From: Paraburkholderia aromaticivorans
GTDB lineage: Bacteria > Pseudomonadota > Gammaproteobacteria > Burkholderiales > Burkholderiaceae
Reading direction: 5' to 3'
DNA: 64,000 nucleotides
Assembly: GCF_002278075.1 (NCBI RefSeq)
Contig: NZ_CP022989.1
Location: 3,472,001-3,536,000, forward strand
Both the position numbers and the translations under genes were made by a program. This document shows positions 17,422 through 26,022 of the stretch, in pieces. Each line of letters starts with the position of its first letter. Position 1 is the first letter of the stretch. The notes below the pieces were generated by a model, which saw nothing but the letters and a program-made list of their open reading frames with translations, was not told the origin of the DNA and searched no databases.

Positions 17422-18630
17422 TCAAACGCGTAGCAACGGCAGCGGTTCGAACCGCTGCTGCAGAATGGCCGGCGCGTCGAGCCCCCACCACGGCCCGAGC
17501 ACCGTGGCGTAAAGCTGCCGGAAATCGACGCCGACCGGCAAGTTGCCGTTCCCGTCGAGCCGCGCCAGCGCCGGCGGCACGCCGTAAAGACCGCCCCGCA
17601 CGCGTGCGCCCATGACGAAATGCGGCGCCACGGTGCCGTGATCGGTGCCGTTGCTCTGGTTCTCACGCGGGCGCCGGCCGAACTCGGCATAGGTCATCAC
17701 CAAAGTATCGTCCCAACGGCCGAGTTCGACGAGCGCCGACTTCATCGACGCCAAACCTTCCGCGAGCTGCTTGAGCAGCACCGCTTGCTGGGCCGGCTGA
17801 TTCTGATGCGTGTCGAAACCGTTCAGCGTCAGGCGGATTACCGCGACGCCGTGGCCGTTTTTCGGGGTGTCACCGGCCGCGAGCACCTGCATTGCCGTTT
17901 TGATCGAGCTGCCGAATGCGCCGCCCGGAAACACGGTTTTCAACTGAGGCTGGCCTTGCGCGGGACGCAGCCGGCCGGCCGCTCTCACAATGTCGTTTTC
18001 GACGTCGAGAATATGCGCCAGTTCGGGATTGCGCTCGTGCAGCGATACCGGCGTGGCAAGCCGGGAAGCCGCCACGAATTGCGCCGGGTTGACCAGCGCG
18101 ATCGCGCGCGCGCCGTTCGCGAGCGGGCCCATTTCCGCGCTGCCGATCACCACGCCGTCGGCGGCGAAACCGGCGGGCACCGGCGCCTGCGCAAACGCGC
18201 GCGTGAGCCATCCTTCGCGCAAATACTGGTCGGAGCGCGACGCCGTATCCCAGATCTCGATTGAACGGAAGTGTGACAGGTTCGGTTGCGCATAGCTCAC
18301 GCCCTGCACGATCGCCAGTTGCTGGGCGCGCCACAGCGGCATGAGCGGCTGCAAAGACGGATGCAACGCGGTGCGCTCGTCGAGTTGAATCGCCTGCTCG
18401 CGTTTGATGCCGATGTTCCCGCGCAACTGATAGTACGCGGGGTCCGCAAACGGAATCACGGTATTCAAACCGTCGTTGCCGCCTTTCAATTCGACGAGGA
18501 TCAGCAGGTTGTCGTAGCCGCGTGCCGTGGATGCGCCCGGCGCCGCCGCCTGCGCGCCGCCGAATGCACGGGGCAGCCAGAGCGTGGCGCTCGAGGCCGC
18601 GCACATCGAGAGAAAGCTGCGTCGTTTCAT
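17422..18630 (-). CDS. DUF1501 family exported protein
   Basis: This 402-residue protein has a twin-arginine-like signal (MKRRSFLSMCAASSATLWLP) and is therefore probably exported folded by Tat. Family landmarks include LVELKGGNDGLNTVIPF near residue 50 and AEFGRRPRENQSNGTDHGTV near residue 310. DUF1501 proteins are distantly related to sulfatase/phosphatase folds but have no assigned reaction. The gene follows the DUF1800 gene by about 100 bp on the same strand, the usual pairing in proteobacteria, and probably shares its transcript. Confidence 0.85.
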   Translation of the reverse strand: MKRRSFLSMCAASSATLWLPRAFGGAQAAAPGASTARGYDNLLILVELKGGNDGLNTVIPFADPAYYQLRGNIGIKREQAIQLDERTALHPSLQPLMPLWRAQQLAIVQGVSYAQPNLSHFRSIEIWDTASRSDQYLREGWLTRAFAQAPVPAGFAADGVVIGSAEMGPLANGARAIALVNPAQFVAASRLATPVSLHERNPELAHILDVENDIVRAAGRLRPAQGQPQLKTVFPGGAFGSSIKTAMQVLAAGDTPKNGHGVAVIRLTLNGFDTHQNQPAQQAVLLKQLAEGLASMKSALVELGRWDDTLVMTYAEFGRRPRENQSNGTDHGTVAPHFVMGARVRGGLYGVPPALARLDGNGNLPVGVDFRQLYATVLGPWWGLDAPAILQQRFEPLPLLRV

Positions 18631-18730
18631 TCTGCACCTCGTTCGATTGGCACGGCGCGAGTCGTGTGGCCGTTGACAGCCAGGTTCATTTCAAGCGTCT
18701 GGCTCGTGCTTATTTGGGTGGGTCACTTCC

Positions 18731-20410
18731 TCACTTCAATTGATAAGCGGGGTCCATCAACAACGCTTCCAGATAGGCGCCCGCGGTCGAATCGGTTTCG
18801 ATCGCGTCCACCGGCGGCAGCGGCAAGACCGCATGCTGCAACTGCAACTCGGCCGACAATCCCGGCCTCGCCGTCGGCGCGGTGTTGTAACGCGCGAGCC
18901 ATGTGCCGATGTCGAAGCGCACGCCGCCCTGGCCGCCTTGCTCGCCTTGCCCGCTTCGACCGCCGTAGCCGCGCTGGCTCTGGGCGGCATGCGCCATCGC
19001 GCGTTGCAGCGGCGCGCCTGTCGGCATGCCGGGCAACGCATTGCTTGCCGCGCTCCTCGCGCGCGCCGGCAGCGTCGTGGGCGGCGGGCCGGCTGCCTCG
19101 GTCGCACGGAACAGCTGCTCGACGAATTGCTTGCGCGCGAGCAGCGTGGAGCTGTTGATCCATGTCGTGCCGCCCGGCCATCCTTTGACGTTCGGCGGAT
19201 AGAACAGGTTCTCGCCGAACGCGCGGATTTGCAACGCGAACGGCGCGGTACTTCCGTAGCCGATGTCGAACGCACGCAGCGTGCCGACCACGAACTCCAC
19301 GGGCGACTTCACGAGGACGCCGCGCTTGTCGTCGTCCCAGAACGCGTCGCTCAGGAACATGCCGCGCAACGCGACCTTGATATCGTAGTGGCTCGCGCGG
19401 AATCGCGCCGCGATCGGTGCGAGGCTCGACGGCTCCGGCGTATCCGAGATGAACTCGCGCCATAGTTTCGTGGTCACGAAGGTGGCGGTGTCCGCCCGCG
19501 CGAGCAGAATGTCGAGCACCTGATCGCCGTCGAATCGCCCGGTCTCGCCAAGCACGGTCTTCTCGCCGTCGTCGTGCTGGTTGGCGCGCCATACGAAGGC
19601 CTGCGTGTCCGGGTCCAGACTCCACCCGGTGTAGGCACGCGCGGCCTCCGATACGTCGCGCTGCGAGTAACGCCCCTCGCCGAGCGTAAACAGTTCCATC
19701 ACCTCGCGCGCGAAATTTTCGTTCGGCTTGCCCTTGCGATTGCTCGCGCCGTCGAGGTATTGCAGCATCGCCGGATCTTTCGCGACGTCGTGCAGCAACT
19801 CGCCGAAATGACCGAGCGCATTCCGGCGCAACACCATGTTCTGCAGCGCCATCTGCTGCGGATACGGCACCTTGTCCTGCCCCGACGTGAAATGGTTATG
19901 CCAGAACAGCGTCATGCGCTCGGTGAGCGGCGACGGCGTGACCAGCATTTCGCGCACCCACCACGCGCGCAATAATTCGTAACGCAGCGCGCGCAATCGC
20001 TGCGCGTCGCGACGCTGATCATCGGTCCACGCGTTGCGCGTCTCGCGTGTCGGGATCGGTTCGAGGACCCAGTCGGGCAGCGGCGTGACCGCCTCGGTGC
20101 CTGCGCTCGCGAGCACTTTGTCGACGGCCTGCTCCCGAGTGAGTCCGACGTATTGAGCGAGCTCGGCGCTATCCGGCGCGAAGCCGACGCGTGTCAGGAA
20201 GAAGCGCGCATCATCGGCATCAAGCATGTTTTGTTCACTGCCGGCACCGGCGCTCTCGCTGTCCATTGGCACATGATGACCGCTGTGCCGGACATGCAGT
20301 GCGCCTGACTGGGCGGCGCCGGCCGGCAGAACGCTTGCCGAAACCGCCAAGGCAATGGCCGATGCGGCAAACCTGCGGCGGCAATGACCGCGCGTGAGCA
20401 ATCTCATCAT
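18731..20410 (-). CDS. DUF1800 family exported protein
   Basis: This 559-residue protein has a signal-peptide-like N-terminus (FAASAIALAVSASVLPAGAA) and the DUF1800 core: AFFLTRVGFAP-like start (FFLTRVGFAP), TLFWHNHFTSGQDKV, NENFAREVMELFTLG, ARAYTGW, and VKGWPGG near residue 410. The function is unknown. It is the upstream partner of DUF1501. The C-terminal quarter contains a Gln/Gly/Arg-rich loop (about 480-500) that is probably disordered. The final residues, YLEALLMDPAYQLK, are typical for the family. An inner or outer surface location is not determined. Confidence 0.85.
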   Translation of the reverse strand: MMRLLTRGHCRRRFAASAIALAVSASVLPAGAAQSGALHVRHSGHHVPMDSESAGAGSEQNMLDADDARFFLTRVGFAPDSAELAQYVGLTREQAVDKVLASAGTEAVTPLPDWVLEPIPTRETRNAWTDDQRRDAQRLRALRYELLRAWWVREMLVTPSPLTERMTLFWHNHFTSGQDKVPYPQQMALQNMVLRRNALGHFGELLHDVAKDPAMLQYLDGASNRKGKPNENFAREVMELFTLGEGRYSQRDVSEAARAYTGWSLDPDTQAFVWRANQHDDGEKTVLGETGRFDGDQVLDILLARADTATFVTTKLWREFISDTPEPSSLAPIAARFRASHYDIKVALRGMFLSDAFWDDDKRGVLVKSPVEFVVGTLRAFDIGYGSTAPFALQIRAFGENLFYPPNVKGWPGGTTWINSSTLLARKQFVEQLFRATEAAGPPPTTLPARARSAASNALPGMPTGAPLQRAMAHAAQSQRGYGGRSGQGEQGGQGGVRFDIGTWLARYNTAPTARPGLSAELQLQHAVLPLPPVDAIETDSTAGAYLEALLMDPAYQLK

Positions 20411-20602
20411 CGATCATCCGGATTGACGGAACGTCAGGGAAAAGGCGTTGGTGCGCGCAATGCCTGCACCGAGCGCTTCGCTTGACGATTCAACGGCAGA
20501 CGGAGTGGGAAGTTGACTTGGGAAGTGCAACGCATTCTTTCACGCGGGCAGGATGCGCGAATGAACCGCGAGGCGCGTGCCGACAGGCAGGCACGAAAAT
20601 AG

Positions 20603-20923
20603 CTACCGCTTATAGAGTTCTCGGACAGCATCTTCGATGTGCTGCCGTAACAGACGCCGTTCGTCGGGCGTCATATGACCGTCACGACGGCGTTGATCGA
20701 GATCGGGGGGAACTGCGGTGCGCAAGATCGTATCTGACGCGGGACGTTCGGCGGCGGGTTCGCGGCGATTTGCTTTGCCCGACCTGGGCGCATGCTCGCT
20801 CGCAGCTCTGTCGGCGGAAGGCTGGGCATGGGCGAGCGTTGGTCCCAGTGAGCCTGCAAGCGTACCGGCAACCGCCAGTGCAATAACGCTGAGGCGCACA
20901 TTCGGCCAAACCCCTCCCTTCAT
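20603..20923 (-). CDS. Small periplasmic protein, 106 aa
   Basis: The signal peptide (VIALAVAGTLAGSLGPTLAHA) ends before QPSADRAASE. The charged mature part ends with a helix MTPDERRLLRQHIEDAVREL that recurs, as I recall, in small exported Burkholderiaceae proteins. An AAGGGA ribosome-binding sequence lies upstream of ATG 20923; an ATG eight codons earlier is less likely. It is divergent from ompR with a ~240 bp shared upstream region. The function is unknown. Confidence 0.65.
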   Translation of the reverse strand: MKGGVWPNVRLSVIALAVAGTLAGSLGPTLAHAQPSADRAASEHAPRSGKANRREPAAERPASDTILRTAVPPDLDQRRRDGHMTPDERRLLRQHIEDAVRELYKR

Positions 20924-21084
20924 GTTGTTCCCTTCGTGGCGCGGCAACCGGCTACCTCAAATGCGTATACAAACCCCGGTAACGGGCCGGGTACGAGAGT
21001 TTTATTCGAGTGAAGTATCCACCGAACAGCCGCATTCAGTAAAGGAGTCTACCTGCCCCCGCTTTACGTCGTGCCACACTGCGG

Positions 21085-21108
21085 GTAAATTTTGTAACTG
21101 ACTGTAAC
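21085..21108. promoter_or_regulatory. GTAA half-site cluster upstream of ompR
   Basis: GTAAA at 21085 and GTAAC at 21094 and 21104 lie as direct repeats at 9-10 bp spacing, one helical turn. Tandem half-sites on one face of the helix are how OmpR-family regulators bind, so this may be an autoregulatory site for ompR-envZ and perhaps the divergent small gene. It is inferred from spacing only. Confidence 0.35.
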
Positions 21109-21161
21109 CCCGAAAACGATGCAAACGCGCACCACTTTCTAATCGCGCTAAGATGCCGACC

Positions 21162-21887
21162 ATGGAAACCAAAAACCCTTCGAAAATTCTCGTCGTCGAC
21201 GACGATCCGCGCCTGCGCGATCTACTGCGCCGCTACCTCGGTGAACAGGGCTTCAATGTCTATGTCGCTGAGAACGCCCCTTCCATGAACAAGCTCTGGG
21301 TGCGCGAGCGCTTCGATCTGCTGGTGCTCGATCTGATGCTGCCCGGCGAAGACGGTCTGTCGATCTGCCGCCGCCTGCGCGGCAGCAACGACCGCACGCC
21401 GATCATCATGCTTACGGCCAAGGGTGAAGACGTCGATCGTATTGTCGGCCTCGAAATGGGCGCCGACGACTATCTGCCCAAGCCGTTCAATCCGCGCGAG
21501 CTGGTTGCCCGCATCCACGCGGTGTTGCGCCGCCAGTCGCCTTCGGAGTTGCCGGGCGCGCCGTCCGAAACCACCGAAGTGTTCGAGTTCGGCGAGTTCG
21601 CCTTGAATCTCGCCACCCGTACGCTCACCAAGGCCGGCCAGGAAATTCCGCTGACCACGGGCGAGTTCTCGGTGCTCAAGGTGTTCGCGCGTCATCCGCG
21701 CCAGCCGCTGTCGCGTGAAAAACTCATGGAGCTTGCGCGCGGCCGTGAGTACGAAGTGTTCGACCGCAGTCTCGACGTGCAGATTTCGCGTCTGCGCAAG
21801 CTGATCGAACCCGACCCGGGCAGCCCGCGTTTCATCCAGACGGTCTGGGGTCTGGGTTACGTGTTCATCCCCGACGGCGCAGCCTGA
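21162..21887 (+). CDS. ompR: Two-component response regulator OmpR
   Basis: This 241-residue regulator has a receiver domain (acidic DDD at about 13-15, phospho-acceptor Asp57 in LLVLDLMLPGEDG, Lys in LPKPF). Its C-terminal winged-helix DNA-binding domain ends FIQTVWGLGYVF. It partners EnvZ, 44 bp downstream, in osmolarity and envelope response. METKNPSK at 21162 is taken as the start; an ATG three codons earlier is possible. Confidence 0.93.
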   Translation: METKNPSKILVVDDDPRLRDLLRRYLGEQGFNVYVAENAPSMNKLWVRERFDLLVLDLMLPGEDGLSICRRLRGSNDRTPIIMLTAKGEDVDRIVGLEMGADDYLPKPFNPRELVARIHAVLRRQSPSELPGAPSETTEVFEFGEFALNLATRTLTKAGQEIPLTTGEFSVLKVFARHPRQPLSREKLMELARGREYEVFDRSLDVQISRLRKLIEPDPGSPRFIQTVWGLGYVFIPDGAA

Positions 21888-21931
21888 GTTTGTTCTCGCC
21901 TCCAGTTTTTGATTTCAGATAAGAAGGGCCC

Positions 21932-23281
21932 ATGCGGATCGACCGGCGCCTCCTGACGCTCGCATTCGGTGGCCTTTTCTGGCGGACCTTTCTGCTGATC
22001 GCGCTGTTGATCGCAGTGAGTCTCGCCGCGTGGTTCCAGAGCTTCCGGGTGATCGAACGCGAGCCGCGCGCGCAGCGCGTGGCGTTGCAGCTCGTCGCCA
22101 TCGTCAAGCTCACGCGCACCGCACTCCTCTATTCCGATCCCGACCTGCGGCGCGCACTGCTGCAGGATCTGGAGAGCAATGAAGGGGTGCGCGTGTACCC
22201 GCGCGAAACCACCGACAAGTACAAACTGCAGCCCGACGAGTCGCTGAACCGGCTGATCGAACACGACATTCGCGGCCGCCTCGGTGACGACACGGTGATC
22301 GCGCAAAGCGTCAACGACATCCCCGGCGTCTGGATCAGCTTCAAGATCGACGACGACGACTACTGGGTCGCGCTCGACCGTGATCAACTCGACAACGCCA
22401 CCGGTTTGCAATGGGCCGGCTGGGGGGTGTTCGCGCTCGCGCTCTCGCTGTTCGGCGCGGCCTTCATCACGAGTCTCGTGAACCGGCCGTTCGCGCGGCT
22501 CGCCATGGCCGCTCGCAAAGTCGGCTCGGGGCAGTCGCCCGAGCCGCTGCCCGAGCGCGGCATGGGTGTGGCCGCGGAAACCAACCGCAGTTTCAACCAG
22601 ATGGTGCAGGACCTCGAACAACTCGAGGCCGACCGCGCGCTGATGCTCGCGGGGATTTCGCACGATCTGCGCACCCCGCTCGCGCGGCTGCGGCTCGAAA
22701 CGGAAATGAGCCCGTCGGACCAGGCCACCAAAGACGCAATGGTCGACGACATCGAGCAGATGGACATGATCATCGGCCGCTTCCTCGATTACGCGCGGCC
22801 GGTGCAACGTGTGCCGGAACCCGTCGACCTTTCCGTGATCGCAGGAGAACTGGCGGCGCGCATGCAGAGCGAAGACAGCATGCGTTTGATCACGCGACTC
22901 GCACCGTCGGCGGTGATCGAGGCCGACGAAACCGACATGCGGCGCGTGGTCGGCAATTTGCTGGAAAACGCGCGCAAGTATGGTTTGAGCGACGGCGACG
23001 GCATTCCGCACGTGATTCTCGAAACGCGGGTGTCGCACTCGCGGGTCGAACTGTCGGTGGTGGACGAAGGGCCCGGCATTCCCGAGGACCAACTGGCGCT
23101 TGTCACACGGCCGTTCTATCGTGTGAATTCGGCTCGCACCCAGGCGAACGGCACGGGCCTTGGCATGGCTATCGTCCAGCGCCTCGTGGGCCGTTATCGC
23201 GGCGCGCTGCGCTTGCGCAACCGCACGCCGGGGCCGGGGCTCGAAGTCACCATTGAGTTTCCGCTCGCCAAGGGCATCTGA
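21932..23281 (+). CDS. envZ: Osmosensor histidine kinase EnvZ
   Basis: This 449-residue inner-membrane kinase has membrane helices at about 15-35 and 160-180 with a periplasmic sensor between. A HAMP linker (VNRPFARLAMAARKVGSG), the dimerisation/phosphoacceptor helix GISHDLRTPLARLR (His244) and a HATPase domain with N-box NLLENARKYG and G-boxes DEGPGIP and GTGLGMAIV follow. It phosphorylates and dephosphorylates OmpR. Gene order and length are as in other betaproteobacteria. Confidence 0.92.
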   Translation: MRIDRRLLTLAFGGLFWRTFLLIALLIAVSLAAWFQSFRVIEREPRAQRVALQLVAIVKLTRTALLYSDPDLRRALLQDLESNEGVRVYPRETTDKYKLQPDESLNRLIEHDIRGRLGDDTVIAQSVNDIPGVWISFKIDDDDYWVALDRDQLDNATGLQWAGWGVFALALSLFGAAFITSLVNRPFARLAMAARKVGSGQSPEPLPERGMGVAAETNRSFNQMVQDLEQLEADRALMLAGISHDLRTPLARLRLETEMSPSDQATKDAMVDDIEQMDMIIGRFLDYARPVQRVPEPVDLSVIAGELAARMQSEDSMRLITRLAPSAVIEADETDMRRVVGNLLENARKYGLSDGDGIPHVILETRVSHSRVELSVVDEGPGIPEDQLALVTRPFYRVNSARTQANGTGLGMAIVQRLVGRYRGALRLRNRTPGPGLEVTIEFPLAKGI

Positions 23282-23342
23282 GCCGCGCAGGTTCATCCGC
23301 CCGGTTGGCAGCTGCCGCGGCGAACAGTAACTCTCCGAGAAA

Positions 23343-23385
23343 ATAGTTAAAAACTATTGGATTAATAGTTCAATAGATGTATAGT
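23343..23385 (+). promoter_or_regulatory. OxyR-type site overlapping the ahpC promoter
   Basis: ATAGTTAAAAACTAT at 23343-23357 fits the OxyR half-site ATAGntnnnanCTAT at every specified base. After exactly 7 bp comes a second, degenerate copy (ATAGTTCAATAGATG, 23365-23379). A -35-like TTGGAT (23357-23362) and -10-like TATAGT (23380-23385) are 17 bp apart, so the site overlaps the -35, as at OxyR-activated promoters. ahpC starts 80 bp downstream. Confidence 0.8.
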
Positions 23386-23464
23386 GAATCACACGTAACG
23401 CGCTCGTCTGGACGAGCTGGTAGCCTCAACATGCTGTTTTTCCAACACACGAAGGAGCACTCGC

Positions 23465-24013
23465 ATGAAAACCGTTGGCGATAAACTCGAAGCGTTCACC
23501 GTTACTGCCGCGAAGCCCGGCTTCAACCATCACGAGGAAAACGGCGTCTCGGCATTCGAAGAGATCACGGAGCAGTCGTTCCCGGGCAAGTGGAAGATTC
23601 TCTATTTCTACCCGAAGGATTTCACGTTCGTGTGCCCGACGGAAATCGTCGAGTTCGGCAAGCTGGTCAAAGATTTCGAAGAACGCGACGCGGTGCTGCT
23701 GGGCGGCAGCGTCGACAACGAATTCGTGAAGCTGGCCTGGCGCCGCGAGCACAAGGATCTGGACAAGCTGAACCACTACTCGTTCGGCGACGTGAAAGGC
23801 GAGTTGATCGACCAGCTCGGCGTGCGTGACAAGGAAGCAGGCGTCGCGCTGCGCGCCACCTTCATCATCGATCCCGACAACACGATCCAGCACGTCTCGG
23901 TGAACAACCTGAACGTCGGCCGCAACCCGGAAGAAGTACTGCGTATTCTGGACGGCCTGCAAACAGACGAACTGTGTCCCTGCAACCGCGCAGTCGGCGG
24001 CGCAACGCTCTAA
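23465..24013 (+). CDS. ahpC: Peroxiredoxin (alkyl hydroperoxide reductase C)
   Basis: This 182-residue 2-Cys peroxiredoxin reduces H2O2, organic peroxides and peroxynitrite in the cytosol. The peroxidatic Cys is at about 57 in FYPKDFTFVCPTE. A C-terminal CPC (about 171-173) holds the resolving cysteine. GAAGGAGCACTCGC provides a strong ribosome-binding site. It is followed by a terminator and then ahpD, its reductant-side partner in this lineage. An OxyR-type promoter lies upstream. Confidence 0.93.
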   Translation: MKTVGDKLEAFTVTAAKPGFNHHEENGVSAFEEITEQSFPGKWKILYFYPKDFTFVCPTEIVEFGKLVKDFEERDAVLLGGSVDNEFVKLAWRREHKDLDKLNHYSFGDVKGELIDQLGVRDKEAGVALRATFIIDPDNTIQHVSVNNLNVGRNPEEVLRILDGLQTDELCPCNRAVGGATL

Positions 24014-24030
24014 GCCGTGCTGCCCGTCAA

Positions 24031-24066
24031 AAGCCCGCTAAGCTTGAACAGGCAGCGGGCTTTTTT
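24031..24066 (+). terminator. Terminator between ahpC and ahpD
   Basis: The 9-bp perfect stem AAGCCCGCT/AGCGGGCTT is followed by TTTTTT. It probably causes partial termination, so ahpD would be read through at a lower level than ahpC unless it has its own promoter. Confidence 0.85.
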
Positions 24067-24091
24067 ATCGACAAGCTGATAGGAGATGTCA

Positions 24092-24616
24092 ATGGAATTC
24101 CCGGCTTCGATTAAGGCACACGTGCCTGACTATGCCAAAGACATCCGGCTGAATCTGGATGGGACGATCGCGCGCTCGTCGCTCGAAGGCAATGACGCGG
24201 TCGGCGTGGCGCTAGCGGCGGCATTCGCCGCGAAGAGCACGGTGATCGTGGACGCGATTCGCAATGCCGGCGTGTTGTCACCGGAAGAAACTCAAGGCGC
24301 GCTGACGGCCGCTGCGCTGATGGGTATGAATAACGTCTGGTATCCGTACGTCGAAATGACGGAGAGCGCGGACTTGAAGACCCAGCCGGCGCAACTGCGC
24401 ATGAACGCTTATGCGTCGCATGGCGGCGTGGATAAGCGGCGCTTCGAGATGTATGCGCTGGCGGCGTCGATCATCGGCAAATGCCATTTCTGCGTGAAAT
24501 CGCACTTCGACACGCTCGTTGCGGAAGGCATGAGTTCCACGCAATTGCGCGACGTTGGCCGCATTGCGGCGGTGATCAACGCGACCGCGCAGTGCATTGC
24601 CGCGGAAGGCAAGTAA
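24092..24616 (+). CDS. ahpD: Alkyl hydroperoxidase AhpD
   Basis: This 174-residue CMD/AhpD-fold protein has the redox pair CHFC (Cys131, Cys134) and the nearby His138. It probably recycles AhpC with electrons from a lipoyl or thioredoxin-like donor. ATG 24092 is chosen because AGGAG is 6 bp upstream; the ATG at 24086 abuts the same site and is too close. It follows ahpC after a terminator and converges on ispF. Confidence 0.9.
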   Translation: MEFPASIKAHVPDYAKDIRLNLDGTIARSSLEGNDAVGVALAAAFAAKSTVIVDAIRNAGVLSPEETQGALTAAALMGMNNVWYPYVEMTESADLKTQPAQLRMNAYASHGGVDKRRFEMYALAASIIGKCHFCVKSHFDTLVAEGMSSTQLRDVGRIAAVINATAQCIAAEGK

Positions 24617-24621
24617 GCGTC

Positions 24622-24652
24622 GCAACGCGCGCAGCGCCGCTGCGCGCGTTGC
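24622..24652. repeat. 14-bp perfect hairpin between ahpD and ispF
   Basis: GCAACGCGCGCAGC and its exact complement are separated by 3 bases, midway between convergent stops. There is no U-tract on either side. It may act as a bidirectional transcript-end structure or a protein-binding palindrome. Confidence 0.6.
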
Positions 24653-24662
24653 AAAACCGCTC

Positions 24663-25142
24663 TCAGTGCTTGATCAGCAGAACCGCGGCCTGAGCTTCAA
24701 TGCCCTCGCCCCGGCCGAGATAGCCGAGCTTCTCGTTGGTCTTGGCCTTGACGTTGACCCGCTCGATCGGCAAACCAAGATCGGCGGCGATATTGGCCCG
24801 CATGCCCTCGATATGCGGCGCCAACTTCGGCGCCTGCGCCACCACGCTGCTGTCCACGTTGGCGATCGAAAATCCTGCCGCCGTCACCCGCGCGAAACAT
24901 TCGCGCAGCAGAACCCGGCTATCCGCGCCAGCGAACTTCGCATCGGTGTCGGAAAAATGCCGGCCGATATCGCCCATCGCCGCGGCGCCGAACAGGGCAT
25001 CGGTAATGGCGTGCAAGAGCACGTCCGCATCCGAATGGCCGAGCAAGCCACGCTCATAAGGAATCGTCACGCCGCCGATAATCAACGGACGTCCCGGCAC
25101 CAGCGCATGCACGTCGTACCCTTGCCCAATTCTGAAATCCAT
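24663..25142 (-). CDS. ispF: 2-C-methyl-D-erythritol 2,4-cyclodiphosphate synthase
   Basis: This 159-residue zinc enzyme of the MEP isoprenoid pathway cyclises CDP-ME-2-phosphate. The metal ligands are visible in GQGYDVHAL (Asp, His near residues 10-12), and [15 protein letters not shown] and IGRHFSDTD follow. Length is normal. MDFRIG at 25142 is chosen over an ATG three codons upstream. ispD lies 45 bp upstream on the same strand, so these are likely co-transcribed. Confidence 0.95.
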   Translation of the reverse strand: MDFRIGQGYDVHALVPGRPLIIGGVTIPYERGLLGHSDADVLLHAITDALFGAAAMGDIGRHFSDTDAKFAGADSRVLLRECFARVTAAGFSIANVDSSVVAQAPKLAPHIEGMRANIAADLGLPIERVNVKAKTNEKLGYLGRGEGIEAQAAVLLIKH

Positions 25143-25187
25143 ATGCGTCAAATCCTCAAGTCCGCTCGTTAAATTTGAAATCGCCCG

Positions 25188-25901
25188 TCACGAAGCCGCG
25201 GGCCGGCTGAGAATGGCCTCGGCCAGATCGAAGTCTTCGGGATAAGTCACCTTGAAGTTGCGCAAGCTGCCCTGCACGAGTTTCGGCGCATGACCGGACC
25301 ACTCGATCGCGCTTGCTTCGTCGGTCAGGTCGTGACCGTCGGCCTGCGCGCGCAGAATCGCCTCGCGCAACATGCCGATGCGGAACATCTGCGGCGTCTG
25401 CGCCTGCCACAAGCCGTCACGCGCCTCGGTGCGGGCGATCCGGTCGTCGGACGAGTCCGCGTCGATCCGCTTGAGCGTGTCCGCCACCGGCAAGGCCATG
25501 ATGCCGCCCACCGCGTCGTCCTTCAGCGCGCCGACCAGCGTGCGGATCAGCACGGGCGTGATGCCGGGGCGCGCCGCGTCGTGCACCAGCACCCAGTCGT
25601 CGTCATGGGCGCCGAACTCGGCGAGCGCATGCAGACCGTTGAGCACCGAGGCCTGGCGCGAGGCCCCGCCGCTGCGGCGCACGGCGAAACGCAGGCCACC
25701 GAAGCGGCGCGCGTCGAAATGCGTGTCGTCGGGGGCGATCACCACGAGGGTTTGCGCAAACTCGCTGCAGGCGTCGAACGCCGCCAGCGAGTAATGCAAC
25801 ATGTCGCGGCCGGCGACAGTGCGATATTGTTTGGGCATCGCGGCGCCGGAACGGCTGCCGGTGCCAGCGCACGGAATCAGGGCAAATAGACGGGAAGTCA
25901 C
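25188..25901 (-). CDS. ispD: 2-C-methyl-D-erythritol 4-phosphate cytidylyltransferase
   Basis: This ~237-residue nucleotidyltransferase of the MEP pathway has [14 protein letters not shown] (CTP-binding loop), PKQY, VHDAARP, and the C-terminal [13 protein letters not shown]. The start is GTG at 25901, where family similarity begins; the frame is open for 24 codons upstream but that part is not conserved. It is divergent from mfd with about 120 bp between. Confidence 0.93.
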   Translation of the reverse strand: MTSRLFALIPCAGTGSRSGAAMPKQYRTVAGRDMLHYSLAAFDACSEFAQTLVVIAPDDTHFDARRFGGLRFAVRRSGGASRQASVLNGLHALAEFGAHDDDWVLVHDAARPGITPVLIRTLVGALKDDAVGGIMALPVADTLKRIDADSSDDRIARTEARDGLWQAQTPQMFRIGMLREAILRAQADGHDLTDEASAIEWSGHAPKLVQGSLRNFKVTYPEDFDLAEAILSRPAAS

Positions 25902-26022
25902 GAGTGCGGATGCCGCGAAGTCAAAGTAAAGGACGGATTTTATAATAGGTCCTTCGCATCCACGCCCCGACACGCGTAAACTTGCCGGTCACGTGTGAGC
26001 CCGAGGCCGCTTTTTCTCATCT

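Noticed and set aside
24622..24652. Rho-independent terminator
   Set aside because: The hairpin is strong, but no T-tract follows on either strand, so it is listed as a repeat instead.
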